A stretch of 31,081 nucleotides of DNA. Origin: an uncultured Eubacteriales bacterium (lineage in GTDB: Bacteria; Bacillota; Clostridia; UBA1381). The position numbers were made by a program, and so were the translations under genes. The notes beneath the pieces were generated by a model, which saw only the letters and a list, made by a program, of their open reading frames with translations, ran no database searches and had not been told where the DNA came from. This document shows positions 1-8,227 of this stretch, one piece after another (position 1 is the first letter of the stretch; the number at the start of each line of letters is the position of its first letter). The stretch covers positions 1-31,081 of the forward strand of contig CAJKHT010000031.1 of assembly GCA_905199755.1 (NCBI GenBank), read 5' to 3'.

Positions 1-763
1 CAAAGGAATTTACTTTTGATATATCAAATAAATTCTTTCCCCTTTGTACAATCGGCAATTCGGTATATTTTGTGTATCCAATGTCTCCTACTATCAGATT
101 GCCGTCGGTAATCTTCCTGCCCACACCGTCGGCATTTCCGTATATTTTGCAGCCGATTAAGTCACTGCCGTTCAGATGGTCGCTTATTGTTATCGGATAA
201 CCCTCAGCATCTGTATGCGGTGCTGCCTTTATATTTGCCTCATTTATCGCAGCCATGCAGCTTTCGGCTGCCTTATCCAAGGCAGCTTTAATACCTTCGC
301 TCTTAACAGGATTGTCACTGCCTGCTGTCGGCTCATCGTCCAGCTCCGCTTTTTCCACATAATTTGAAGAACCTTCTAAATCGCTGACATATCCCGGTAT
401 TTTTATTTCGGTACTCTTTATTTCGCCGTTGTACTCTTTTTTAATTTCTAAAATCTCCCACTGTTTGCGTTCAATACCGCTGCCGCCCTGACCTTTCATG
501 AACGTACCCACAAGACCATAGCCGTCGATTTTATCTACCTTGGTTTGCGTAAGCTCCGCATCTGCCGCTTCCCTTTGAGAGGTTTCCTCGGCAACTGCTT
601 CCGAAATTGCGCTGTTTCGCGCTGTTTCCTCCGCCTCAACCGCAGTTTCCCTGTCGGATATTTCCTGCTCCAGCTTTTGCTTTAAATAGCTGAAATTGTT
701 TTTTACCTTGCCCCACCAGTCCTTAAGCAAGGTTTTTCCGTTGTAATTTTCATCAAAATTCAT
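1..763 (-). CDS. Phage tail fibre / minor structural protein, 3' end cut by window edge
   Basis: The reading frame is open from an ATG at 763 to the left edge, giving 254 residues without a stop, so the C-terminus is missing. Residues about 25-75 are rich in Glu, Ala and Lys with repeated EAEE/SDRE-like stretches and read as a coiled coil, as in trimeric tail fibres. Further on comes a stretch of the type GKNLFDIS that is common in minor structural proteins of Bacillota phages. An AAAGGAAAGG ribosome site precedes the ATG. It is the last gene visible in the late operon, 20 bp after the tail-associated protein, which is where a host-recognition fibre or baseplate component is expected. Function is inferred from position and the coiled coil; I see no enzymatic motif. 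Confidence 0.7.
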   Translation of the reverse strand, partial: MNFDENYNGKTLLKDWWGKVKNNFSYLKQKLEQEISDRETAVEAEETARNSAISEAVAEETSQREAADAELTQTKVDKIDGYGLVGTFMKGQGGSGIERKQWEILEIKKEYNGEIKSTEIKIPGYVSDLEGSSNYVEKAELDDEPTAGSDNPVKSEGIKAALDKAAESCMAAINEANIKAAPHTDAEGYPITISDHLNGSDLIGCKIYGNADGVGRKITDGNLIVGDIGYTKYTELPIVQRGKNLFDISKVNSF

Positions 764-783
764 AGCCTTTCCTTTCCGTGCCG

Positions 784-2271
784 TTAGCTTTCCGTCTGAA
801 TGAGCTTGCCGTTCACAAGCAGCTTTCCCGTTTCGTCGGTTTCTATCAGCGCTCCGCCTATTTCTATGCTTTTTGCCTTGATTTTCAGTCCGCTGTCCGT
901 CACCTCTATCGACTTTACGGGTGTGCTTTGATTGTCGTATACCTCGAACACAAAGTTTCCGCCCGTATTTCCTATCCGGCACTTTATTTTTGATTTATTC
1001 GTTATTTTTAAAAGCTCATCGCCGAACACCGCCGCTCCGCTGCTCCCCGATGATAATACCGCCGCTTTCAGCGTTCCCGATACCGCCGCGGCATTCACCT
1101 TTCCGTTTGATGTGGATATCTGATTATACTTTTTTGTCACCGTCCCCATCTGATTCAGATAGAAAAACAAATCCTTTTTTATTCTTCCTATCGAAATCCG
1201 CGTCAGCTCCGGCTCATACGGATAACGCTCAATACGTATCACACGTTCGCATATTTCATTTTCTCCGTCAATGATATGTACTTTGTCTCCCAGATTTACG
1301 GCGAATATGTCACCGTATTCGGTAAGCTTTGCTATGTCTATGAAATCACCCGTTATATTTATGTCGGGAACATCTATTCTGTCCTCATTGTCGGGTGAAA
1401 ATTCCCACTGTGCATGTGCCAATATAACCGACGGATCGTCATAGTCGCTGTAATCCTTGTACCCCTCCTTTATACCGTAGCCGGCTTTTCCCTCGGACGG
1501 GTCATATTCGACATTCGGGCTGTCTATGTACTGCCTGCCGTTATTCACGCTGCCTATATGTGCATCGTCCTTGCCGTAGGGGTAAAGCCGCGTCACCATG
1601 CTTGTTATGTCACGCTCGATTGTCACATTCTGCATATTCTGCGATATGTCAAGCCTTATGCCGTTATCCTGTCCGATGTGCTCAACAAGCGCGTAGCGTG
1701 TAGGTCCCTCCTGTGAAGTGTCTATGTAAAATTCGCCTTTACCGCTGTTTGAGATTACCTGCTGTATAATGTCATACGGTGTGGTTTTGTCAACTGCTTC
1801 AAAATCTATCAGGAATCCGTCGCTGTCGGCACGTGTCATTCCCAATTCCTCAAGCTCATCATCGCTGAAGCGTGTCGCATTCTCCCATGACATTTTTCTG
1901 ATTGCAAGGTCTATTATGTCCGAGGGCGGCGCTCCGATTGTATCGGACGTACCGCCGAAGCTTTGCACATGCGTTTCCTTTAATTTTGCCTGGAATAAAT
2001 TTGTGCAGCTTACATGCAGTGTTTCACTGCCGTTATTTTCGCGCGTCAGCTTCATTATGCGGTACTCCTGCCCTTCACACTCCACCTTGTAATTTTCTTT
2101 TATGAGCTTTGCCTTGTCACTGCTGTACGGATAGTCGAAATCAAGCGTGTACAGTCCGTTTATCTCGCTTGTAAGCTTAACGTTTGACGCTTCCTCCAGC
2201 TCCGCACAGCAGTCGCATATCGACGCACCGCCGCCCGGAAACAGATTGACGTAATAATACAGCTTAAGCAT
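784..2271 (-). CDS. Phage tail-associated protein (Tal-like, prophage endopeptidase-tail family)
   Basis: This 495-residue protein matches the phage minor structural protein N-terminal family (Tal, gp27/gp44-like fold): an N-terminal stretch with LTSEINGLYTLDF and a later YPYGKDD segment are typical. It would form the tail tip below the distal tail ring and contact the cell surface. The C-terminal 110 residues are Gly/Ser/Ala-rich then beta-rich (repeated K-I-K and E-I-G patterns), like a small fibre-type tip. I see no peptidase or lysozyme motif, so the wall-cutting activity of some Tal proteins may be absent or lie elsewhere. GGAGGTGA sits 6 nt before the ATG, and the start overlaps the stop of the distal tail gene by 8 nt, which suggests translational coupling. 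Confidence 0.85.
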   Translation of the reverse strand: MLKLYYYVNLFPGGGASICDCCAELEEASNVKLTSEINGLYTLDFDYPYSSDKAKLIKENYKVECEGQEYRIMKLTRENNGSETLHVSCTNLFQAKLKETHVQSFGGTSDTIGAPPSDIIDLAIRKMSWENATRFSDDELEELGMTRADSDGFLIDFEAVDKTTPYDIIQQVISNSGKGEFYIDTSQEGPTRYALVEHIGQDNGIRLDISQNMQNVTIERDITSMVTRLYPYGKDDAHIGSVNNGRQYIDSPNVEYDPSEGKAGYGIKEGYKDYSDYDDPSVILAHAQWEFSPDNEDRIDVPDINITGDFIDIAKLTEYGDIFAVNLGDKVHIIDGENEICERVIRIERYPYEPELTRISIGRIKKDLFFYLNQMGTVTKKYNQISTSNGKVNAAAVSGTLKAAVLSSGSSGAAVFGDELLKITNKSKIKCRIGNTGGNFVFEVYDNQSTPVKSIEVTDSGLKIKAKSIEIGGALIETDETGKLLVNGKLIQTES

Positions 2272-3133
2272 TTTCCGTCACCTCCATGTCCTCCGGTACA
2301 AAATCATACATAAACAGAGGTGTGTATATCACCTGCACGCCGCAGGGTGAAATGTTTGAACCGCATTTGATTATGTTGTTTCCCGGTGCAAGCTCCGGAA
2401 ATTCTCCCGTAACGTAATCCATGAGATTTGAACGGCTGTCGCTCGTCACGGTATGCTTTTGTGTATCGATTGTTATTATTTTCTGCGGTGACGAACCCAA
2501 ACCGCTTACCGTAATCCGTTTCCCTCCGCACTCCGCATATATGCTTGATATGCCCGTTGTGCTTTCGGTAAACACAATCACGGGGCGCACATAATGCGTT
2601 CCGATATTTATAATCTCGACATCGGACGGTGCGGTAAACGTAAAATATGATGAAATATCAAGCGGCATCTGTGTGTCCAGCGGCAGGGGGCAGTCAAGCA
2701 TAACTCCGCTTTGAGTATCGAATATTGCTTCGGAAAACGATTTGACATCAAATGTCGCTGTCAGAACCGCCTTTGTGCCGCTAAGCTCCGGCGCATAATC
2801 TATCCCCGTACTGAGAGATGCATTCCATGTGACAAGCGGCATGTCGTCAAATGTAAGAGTACCTCTGCCCGTGAGCCATGAGCTTATGCGTGATATTTTC
2901 TTTTGCAGCCCGTATATATCCTCCGCAAAAATCTGCATAATTATGACGAAGGTTCTGTCCTTGTAAAATGCCCTGCCGTAGCTGTTTGCGGCGGAAAAAT
3001 CATAAGAGCCGTCCATAAGCGGTGTATCGTATACACAACTTTTAAGCTCCGGCTGAATCGGGCGCGATGATGTTTTCATCACTATTCCGAATTTGCCGGA
3101 ATGTATTCCTTTGAATGTAAATCCTGTCTGCAT
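2264..3133 (-). CDS. Phage distal tail protein (Dit / Sipho_tail family)
   Basis: The 289-residue sequence resembles the siphovirus distal tail (Dit) family. The N-terminus has the usual short F-x-x-G-I-H-S segment, followed by a DGSYDFS motif and a region of tail-tube-like beta structure. Dit forms the hexameric ring that joins the tail tube to the tip complex. It lies exactly where Dit is expected, between tape measure and Tal, with 20 nt to the tape measure stop and an 8-nt overlap with Tal. The start is ATG with AAAGGA 7 nt upstream. The C-terminal half (about residues 165-289) is probably the galectin-like domain seen in many Dit proteins; that is inference from length and beta-rich pattern. 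Confidence 0.87.
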   Translation of the reverse strand: MQTGFTFKGIHSGKFGIVMKTSSRPIQPELKSCVYDTPLMDGSYDFSAANSYGRAFYKDRTFVIIMQIFAEDIYGLQKKISRISSWLTGRGTLTFDDMPLVTWNASLSTGIDYAPELSGTKAVLTATFDVKSFSEAIFDTQSGVMLDCPLPLDTQMPLDISSYFTFTAPSDVEIINIGTHYVRPVIVFTESTTGISSIYAECGGKRITVSGLGSSPQKIITIDTQKHTVTSDSRSNLMDYVTGEFPELAPGNNIIKCGSNISPCGVQVIYTPLFMYDFVPEDMEVTENA

Positions 3134-3153
3134 ATGATTGTCCTTTCATAGTA

Positions 3154-4869
3154 TCAGCGTACTCTGCCGTTGTATATGACTCCGGCAAGTCCCGCGCTGC
3201 GCCCGTTGATGTATCTGTCAAGCTGTGTGCTGCTTACCGCTGTGCTTATACTGATTTTTCGGCTGTCGTTGTATGTGTTGGTATTTGCCTTTGAGGCGGC
3301 ACTTCTGACTTCATATATAAGCTGTTCCAAAAGCCGCTCCGTTTTCCTGCCGAACTGCGAAAAATCAATGTTAAAGTCATCTGCAATATTTTTCAGATCA
3401 TTGTTTGTCGATGTTATCTTATTGAGAATATTATCCTTGTTTTTCTCGGCAGCGTCATATTGCGCCTGCAATTCTTCAAGAACGGCATTGTTCTTTTGCT
3501 GCAAATTGTACAGCTCCTCCTCGCGCCGCAGTTTTTTCTGTTCGTCGAGTAAGCTGCGGTACTTGTCCTTTCCTTTTTCGGTAACGGCATTTTTGTATAC
3601 GGCAATCTCGCCCTTAAGCTCATAGAGCCTGTCGTCCCTGTCCGATACACTCCACGAGTCTTTTAATGACTGCTCTTCCTCTTTAAAAAGCTTTTGCTTA
3701 TTTTTTATGTGTTCGGACATCTGTGCCAGAATATTATCCATTGAGACAGATTCCGCTTCAAAGAGCTTCATCTCATAATTCATGGTTTCGTCCGAATACT
3801 TCTGCCATGATATGTGTCCCTCCTTGTACAATTGAGCAACCTTTTCGATGCATCTGTTGTAAAACTGTACAATGCTGTCGCCGTACTGTTCCCAGTCGCC
3901 GTATGTGTCCCTGAGATTTTTCCAGCCGTCCGCATTGCTTTTCCATTTGCTGTATACCTCGTCACCTGCGGACTGTATCTTAAACAGTTCACGGTCGGCA
4001 GCCTGAATTTCCTCATTCATGGTATCCCAGCTGATTTTGCCGGCATTGTAAAATTCCTTGGTCTTATCCTTATACCGTGAAAAAAATCCCACGGTACTGT
4101 CGCCTTTTTCTGCCCAGTCACCATATAAATCGCGGTCGCTTTTCCATACGGCGGCGTCATTTTTCCAGCGTGCATATTCCTCGGCATGCTTATCGTCAAT
4201 TTTGTCATCAAGGTATTCTATGCCCTGTATGTATTCCTTGTAGCTTATAAGTCCCTCGGAGCAGTACTGTGCGGTATACTCCTTCATGCGTTCCAGACCT
4301 TTTACGTAATCATCGACAGATAATCCGTTGTATTTTTCTTCGCGTCTGAGCCACTCCTCGGAATTTTTTATTCTGCCCTCGTACATTTTTGTACCCAGCT
4401 CCGAAACATTGTCGAAATATTCCATCCAAGTAAGTATTCCTGCCCGGGCATTGCTTTTGTTAAGCTCTTTTACGGAGTTAAACATGTTAATTGCGTCGGT
4501 ACTGCCGCTTTCTGTCCCCGAGTAATAGTCGTTAAATTCAATCAGCCGCTCCGCAAGCTTATTTATATCACTTATGTTTTGCTGCTGCAATGCAAAAATC
4601 TCTTTTCTTGCCTCCCACTGTGCCGTCTCATCATAAGAGAAGTAATCCATTGCATCACGCCACCAGCTGATTTTCTCATTTGTATTTATGTGTCCCGAAT
4701 CTGCCCAGTAATTGTATCTTTTTTTAGCCGTTGTATAATCGCCGCCGGCATATCCCACCGCGGTGTATGAGGAAAACGCGTCAATTTCTGCCTTTGCCTC
4801 ATTTATAGCTTTTGTAATACCGCTTATATCACCGTCTATAAGTACTGTAAGTCCTGTTATTTCCGGCAT
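3154..4869 (-). CDS. Short phage tail tape measure protein with internal ~74-residue repeats
   Basis: Position after the frameshifting tail chaperone and before Dit identifies this as the tape measure protein, which fills the tail tube and sets tail length. It has 571 residues, near the short end for siphoviruses. Two clear internal repeats run from about residue 233 and residue 307: RDLYGDW (246-252) recurs as RDTYGDW (320-326), and GKISW (277-281) as GHISW (351-355), both 74 apart. A weaker copy is around GLISY (206-210). The part from about 380 to 530 is highly charged and predicted coiled coil. I see no hydrophobic membrane segment, no peptidase and no lysozyme motif. AGGGG lies 6 nt before the ATG. 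The abrupt change around residue 30-50 could mark an old deletion. Confidence 0.8.
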   Translation of the reverse strand: MPEITGLTVLIDGDISGITKAINEAKAEIDAFSSYTAVGYAGGDYTTAKKRYNYWADSGHINTNEKISWWRDAMDYFSYDETAQWEARKEIFALQQQNISDINKLAERLIEFNDYYSGTESGSTDAINMFNSVKELNKSNARAGILTWMEYFDNVSELGTKMYEGRIKNSEEWLRREEKYNGLSVDDYVKGLERMKEYTAQYCSEGLISYKEYIQGIEYLDDKIDDKHAEEYARWKNDAAVWKSDRDLYGDWAEKGDSTVGFFSRYKDKTKEFYNAGKISWDTMNEEIQAADRELFKIQSAGDEVYSKWKSNADGWKNLRDTYGDWEQYGDSIVQFYNRCIEKVAQLYKEGHISWQKYSDETMNYEMKLFEAESVSMDNILAQMSEHIKNKQKLFKEEEQSLKDSWSVSDRDDRLYELKGEIAVYKNAVTEKGKDKYRSLLDEQKKLRREEELYNLQQKNNAVLEELQAQYDAAEKNKDNILNKITSTNNDLKNIADDFNIDFSQFGRKTERLLEQLIYEVRSAASKANTNTYNDSRKISISTAVSSTQLDRYINGRSAGLAGVIYNGRVR

Positions 4870-4891
4870 ATTTTTCCCCTTTCTGTTTTAA

Positions 4892-5352
4892 TTACTGTCC
4901 GTAAAACATTTTCAGATGACCGCTCATATCGGAGCGGTCATCGTAGGTTTCCTGTGATAAGTCATTAAGCATACCGAACAGAACAAACGGACTTTGTTTT
5001 CCTGCCTCGCCGGGCATGATGCGGCAGTTTTTGAACAAAACCGCATATAATGCTCTTAAATTTGTGCCGTATCCGCCCGACGAATTCAGTTTTTTAGTGC
5101 AAATGCCTCCGCATAAAACTTCCAGAGTTCAAGGCATAAGCGTGTTCTTTCAGCCGGTTCAAGGCTGTTTATAATATCCTGAGTCGCCTCCGTGCCCTCA
5201 AATATGTAGTCAACCGCATCGCGGCAGATATTAAGCGGACCTTTTTTATCCGAATCGTTGTGTGCATCGTTTATTTTGCACATTGTCTCAAAATCGAACG
5301 GTTTTGAGACGTATTTCTTTTTGTCCTTTGTAAATGTAACGGTATGCTGCAT
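4892..5352 (-). CDS. Tail assembly chaperone, long form made by -1 frameshift (gpGT-like)
   Basis: A -1 shift on the heptamer at 5089-5095 bypasses the TGA at 5086-5088 and continues in the overlapping frame to a TAA at 4892-4894. The product would have 153 residues: the 88 of the short form plus 65 new ones, starting LNSSGGYGT and ending HLKMFYGQ. The added part has a believable protein composition, contains no start codon with a ribosome site of its own, and fills the otherwise empty 216 bp before the tape measure. This is the standard gpG/gpGT arrangement of long-tailed phages; the shift itself is inferred from sequence. Confidence 0.85.
4915..4942 (-). promoter_or_regulatory. Perfect 11-bp hairpin within the frameshift extension
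   Basis: GATGACCGCTC (4915-4925) and GAGCGGTCATC (4932-4942) are exact inverted repeats around a 6-nt loop. The hairpin lies in the last 16 codons of the long chaperone form and ends about 46 nt before the tape measure ATG. No T-run follows, so it is not a normal terminator. It may slow ribosomes or adjust tape measure expression; this is inference. Confidence 0.5.
5086..5352 (-). CDS. Tail assembly chaperone, short form (gpG-like)
   Basis: This 88-residue acidic helical protein lies between major tail protein and tape measure, the invariant place of the tail assembly chaperone. In lambda-like systems the short form (gpG) and a frameshifted long form (gpGT) coat the tape measure and recruit tail tube subunits. 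The start at 5352 is preferred because AAAGGA ends 9 nt upstream; an in-frame ATG at 5361 directly abuts that ribosome site. The frame ends at TGA immediately after a slippery A AAA AAC heptamer, described separately. Confidence 0.82.
   Translation of the reverse strand: MQHTVTFTKDKKKYVSKPFDFETMCKINDAHNDSDKKGPLNICRDAVDYIFEGTEATQDIINSLEPAERTRLCLELWKFYAEAFALKN
5089..5095 (-). promoter_or_regulatory. -1 ribosomal frameshift slippery site A AAA AAC
   Basis: Read on the minus strand in the chaperone frame, codons are CTA AAA AAC TGA, so the heptamer A AAA AAC fits the X XXY YYZ rule exactly and sits one codon before the stop. Slippage lets both tRNAs re-pair in the -1 frame, giving the long chaperone. 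Confidence 0.88.
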
Positions 5353-5372
5353 AATTATCATTCCTTTCTAAG

Positions 5373-5972
5373 TTAAGCCAGTGTGTTCATATCGCTGAAC
5401 CAAGCCTTTTCAAAGTCGCTTATTGTGGTATATGTGCTTCCCAGTTCAACATCGTTCTGGTCAATGTACATGTAAACTCCGTCGTCGGAATCTCTGTGAA
5501 CCGCGGTGAAGGTTGCTTTTGCCGTCTGTTTTTCGGCAGCACCCGATGAAGGCTTTGTTTTTCCGCCGACATTTGATGCAAAGCTGTATGTACCCTTAAA
5601 ATACTTAACGTATCTGTAGGTACCGTCCGATTTTAAAATTCTCCATGCAACTCCGAAATAATTGCGTGTAACAAGCTTTGAAACAAGCACCGCACCGTTT
5701 TTCTTTTCAAGACCGCGCCACATGGCATCGACCTCGGGCGGAATATCCGCATTTTCAATTTCATGACCTATCTTTTCTATGTAGGTTTCAACCTCATAAG
5801 CACCGTTATCGGCGTCAAATGTATCTTCACCGCCGTTGTCGGTCGGTGAAATCTGAACCGTACCCTTGAGAGTGTACGGCTCTCCGTATGTAGTGCCCTT
5901 CGAATCATCGGTAAGCACTTTAAAGAATGTGTACTTGTCCACACCGATTGTAGGCAATGGTTTATTGTTCAT
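5373..5972 (-). CDS. Phage major tail tube protein (phi13 family)
   Basis: The 199-residue protein matches the phi13-type major tail protein family of Bacillota siphoviruses: the N-terminal IGVDKYTFFKVL-type segment, a central GHEIENADIPP region, the YFGVAWR segment and the YVKYFKGTYSF strand are characteristic. It would polymerise as stacked hexamers around the tape measure to form the non-contractile tail tube. A strong AAGGAGG precedes the ATG at 5972. The family is usually about 190-210 residues, so it looks intact. An Ig-like C-terminal decoration domain, present in some relatives, is absent. Confidence 0.9.
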   Translation of the reverse strand: MNNKPLPTIGVDKYTFFKVLTDDSKGTTYGEPYTLKGTVQISPTDNGGEDTFDADNGAYEVETYIEKIGHEIENADIPPEVDAMWRGLEKKNGAVLVSKLVTRNYFGVAWRILKSDGTYRYVKYFKGTYSFASNVGGKTKPSSGAAEKQTAKATFTAVHRDSDDGVYMYIDQNDVELGSTYTTISDFEKAWFSDMNTLA

Positions 5973-5983
5973 AAAAATCCTCC

Positions 5984-6328
5984 TTAGTTATCTGTATAAA
6001 ATGATTTTACAAGGCGCATTGAGCGGTGGTAAATGTCTGCGCTGCCGCGCGGAATATCCGCGGCAAAAAGCTCGGTCCAGCCGTCATTGTTCATAACGGT
6101 GCGGACTTTTTCCGATATTTCCGCACATTTTTTGGGAGTCCGCGCCCATATATCGGCAACAATTGTCCCCTCTCGTACCGCCTCACGGTTGTCATATGCC
6201 ACCGCACCGTACTCCTTTAAGGTGTAAAAGCTTATAACGGGAAGCTTGGTAAAGCTGCGCGGATATTGAAATACCACACTGCAGCCTGTTTTGAGCAGTG
6301 ATTTTTCCGCTTCTGCATTTATATCCAT
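5984..6328 (-). CDS. Phage tail terminator / tail completion protein
   Basis: This 114-residue protein lies directly upstream of the major tail protein, the usual place of the tail terminator that caps the tube and joins it to the neck. The sequence has family-like features: an early V-V-F-Q-Y-P-R segment, a LPVISFY strand, a DIWARTP strand, an amphipathic helix, and a C-terminal IYHRSMRL strand. The ATG at 6328 is chosen over an upstream TTG (6331) because AGGAGG is 7 nt before the ATG. It is separated from the gp10-like gene by 11 nt. The exact neck role is assigned from gene order, not from a catalytic motif. Confidence 0.7.
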   Translation of the reverse strand: MDINAEAEKSLLKTGCSVVFQYPRSFTKLPVISFYTLKEYGAVAYDNREAVREGTIVADIWARTPKKCAEISEKVRTVMNNDGWTELFAADIPRGSADIYHRSMRLVKSFYTDN

Positions 6329-6339
6329 CAAGACACCTC

Positions 6340-6669
6340 CTATAAGCCGTTTTTAAAAATGTCAACAGCATTTTTCTGAATTTGATTTCTGCTCTGCTCC
6401 GCGGCAGGGACAATAAACGGAGAAGGTGCATAATCCTCCGTTCCGAATTCGGCTTTAACGGCAGCCTCGCCGTCCGCATTTACCGTAACCGAGAGCCTGT
6501 TTGTCTGTTCAAAGCTCATAAGGTCTCCTGTTTTTTTATCTGGACAAAGTTCTGCGGCTGTTTCCGCCACCAGTCCGCCTGCGTCAATTATGCATTTTTC
6601 CGTACAGCTTACAGCGCTTTCAAAAAGCCGGTCAAATGCCTTTTGTACATTTCCGGTACCCTTTATCAA
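6340..6669 (-). CDS. HK97 gp10-like head-tail joining protein
   Basis: The 109-residue protein fits the HK97 gp10 family: an N-terminal helix with paired Cys/Ala residues, an ETAAELCPDKTG-like segment leading to S-x-x-x, a VNADGEAAVKAEFG strand pair, and the C-terminal PFIVPAAEQSRNQI helix that is the hallmark of the family. It acts in neck or tail completion. The start is unusual: TTG at 6669 overlaps the TGA of the upstream gene (TTGA), with AGGAGG 8 nt before it, a clear case of coupled translation from a rare start codon. No in-frame ATG with a ribosome site exists nearby. Confidence 0.8.
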   Translation of the reverse strand: MIKGTGNVQKAFDRLFESAVSCTEKCIIDAGGLVAETAAELCPDKKTGDLMSFEQTNRLSVTVNADGEAAVKAEFGTEDYAPSPFIVPAAEQSRNQIQKNAVDIFKNGL

Positions 6670-6986
6670 GCCGATACCTCCTTTAAGAGCGCCGCACAGC
6701 CGAGTCCGCGTTTTTCGGTATATTCAATGCGGTATGTTCTGTCCCCGTATACGGCATATCGTCCCTGCTTTACATATTCGCTGTATTTTTCATCGTAAAA
6801 CATGCGCATGCTGCTCTCGGGCTTCATAGAAAACTCCCTGTCTTCAATCGCACCGTTTATCGGCTGTACATCGGCGGAAATGACCTTTAAAAAAGTCATT
6901 TCCGATGATGTATTGTACGCGGAGGTTTCGTTCCCCGCAAAAATCTTCACTTCCGAATCGCGGAATACCGAAAACGCATCATACAT
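6666..6986 (-). CDS. Phage head closure / stopper protein
   Basis: A 106-residue beta-rich protein located between the connector adaptor and the gp10-like gene. Gene order and the ending ...YAVYGDRTYRIEYTEKRG, typical of SPP1 gp16-like head closure proteins, support the call. It would seal the portal channel after DNA packaging and bind the tail. GGAGGTGAG precedes the ATG, which overlaps the upstream stop by 8 nt. Family members are usually 100-115 residues, so it seems complete. Confidence 0.68.
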   Translation of the reverse strand: MYDAFSVFRDSEVKIFAGNETSAYNTSSEMTFLKVISADVQPINGAIEDREFSMKPESSMRMFYDEKYSEYVKQGRYAVYGDRTYRIEYTEKRGLGCAALLKEVSA

Positions 6987-7338
6987 CGTAACTCACCTCC
7001 GAAGGCACCCTGCCTCTGCGGTTTACAAACGGCTGTAACCGCTGATAATATCCGCTTATTGCTTCGCTCACCGTGCGGTATTCGATTTTTCTGTCCCCCT
7101 CTGTCAGAGCCGATATATTGTCCGGACTGCTGCAGGTTTGGTATACGCTGACCGCAATCCGTGCGATAAGTCCGTGCAGCTGGTACGGCAATACCTGTAA
7201 ACGGCAGTATGCCAGAACCATGCTTACGGTATCCTCAATAATGAATGAAATAATTTCATCTGCCGAGTCATCGGTTATGTTAAGGAGCATTTTTGCGTCC
7301 GACAGAATTTCCGATTTATAATCCTCCGTAATAATCAC
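6979..7338 (-). CDS. Phage head-tail connector adaptor (gp6/gp15-like)
   Basis: This 119-residue mostly helical protein follows the major capsid gene, as the DNA-packaging adaptor does in HK97- and SPP1-type phages. The pattern of an N-terminal ILSDAKMLLNI helix, a long helix with IISFIIEDTVSMVLAYC, and a helix ending RIAVSVYQ matches that family. It forms the ring that extends the portal. The start is GTG at 7338, with only a modest CAGG-type ribosome site; no better in-frame start is close. It overlaps the next gene by 8 nt, consistent with coupled neck protein synthesis. Confidence 0.75.
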   Translation of the reverse strand: MIITEDYKSEILSDAKMLLNITDDSADEIISFIIEDTVSMVLAYCRLQVLPYQLHGLIARIAVSVYQTCSSPDNISALTEGDRKIEYRTVSEAISGYYQRLQPFVNRRGRVPSEVSYDV

Positions 7339-7353
7339 CTGCCTGTTTTATAA

Positions 7354-8196
7354 TCAGCCTGATGTTGACTGACTTGCTTTTTCTGTCATATGTACATATA
7401 TTGCATTTTTCTTGTTGTTGAGTACGAATGCATCGTAATACACTCTGCCCTCAACCAGCCAGCCGTTTATGCCGGGCGGATTGTCGTGAATTTTGTATTC
7501 GGAAAGCTTAACGGGAGCGGTTGTGGCGCTCTTGTTAAGAATTATGAAATTCACGCCCTCGGGCAGGTATGACTTAGGTACAGCAATGATAGGAATACCG
7601 TCTATTGTACCCACCTGTCCCTTAATGAGCATATCCTGCGACATGTCGCCGTTTTTTATAAAGCTTGAATCCTCCTTTATAAGCTTGTAGAAGGAGCTTG
7701 ATACAAAGGCTGTGCAGCCGGTCTGCGGAACCTTATTGTCAATAAGAGCCGTTGTACCGTCCAGAAACGCATCATATGCGTTAGACTTTGTAAGAGAACC
7801 CTTTGCGGTTGTACCGGCATTGGTGCAGATTTTCTGAAATCTGTATACATCAATTTCGGGAATTACCACCTCACGGAGCTGTCTTTTAAGAGCCGCCCCT
7901 GCCGCATTTGACATCTGAGTATCGTTGAAGTTACCGCGGTCGATTGTAAATGTGAAGCTTCTGTCCTTTGACATTTTAAGCTCCTGAACGGTGTTTTCCA
8001 GTTCACTCGGTGTACCGTAACGATTTGCGCCGCTTCTTGTGTAGTCGTTCATTTCGGCTGTGGGAACCGAATATACGTTTACCGTTTTTGTTCCCACAAA
8101 ATCGTAATCGTTGTTTACCGCTGCGCCTGTCAGCGCTTCGCGTGAAAATCTTTCGTCAATTTTCTGTGAATATTTGCTTGCGTAGTTAATTGCCAT
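7354..8196 (-). CDS. Phage major capsid protein
   Basis: The 280-residue protein is the head shell subunit. It follows the scaffold gene and contains typical coat protein segments: an N-terminal KYSQKIDERF helix, a RDRSF/FTIDRGNFND region and the GIPIIAVPKSYLP strand near residue 210, common to coat proteins of Clostridia siphoviruses with an HK97-like fold. No prohead protease gene is nearby and the N-terminus is short, so assembly probably relies on the separate scaffold without protein cleavage, as in SPP1. AAAGGA lies 10 nt before the ATG. It sits 31 nt after the scaffold stop. Confidence 0.88.
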   Translation of the reverse strand: MAINYASKYSQKIDERFSREALTGAAVNNDYDFVGTKTVNVYSVPTAEMNDYTRSGANRYGTPSELENTVQELKMSKDRSFTFTIDRGNFNDTQMSNAAGAALKRQLREVVIPEIDVYRFQKICTNAGTTAKGSLTKSNAYDAFLDGTTALIDNKVPQTGCTAFVSSSFYKLIKEDSSFIKNGDMSQDMLIKGQVGTIDGIPIIAVPKSYLPEGVNFIILNKSATTAPVKLSEYKIHDNPPGINGWLVEGRVYYDAFVLNNKKNAIYVHMTEKASQSTSG

Positions 8197-8227
8197 ATTT
8201 TTTTAGTCCTTTCTGTTGTTAATTTAA

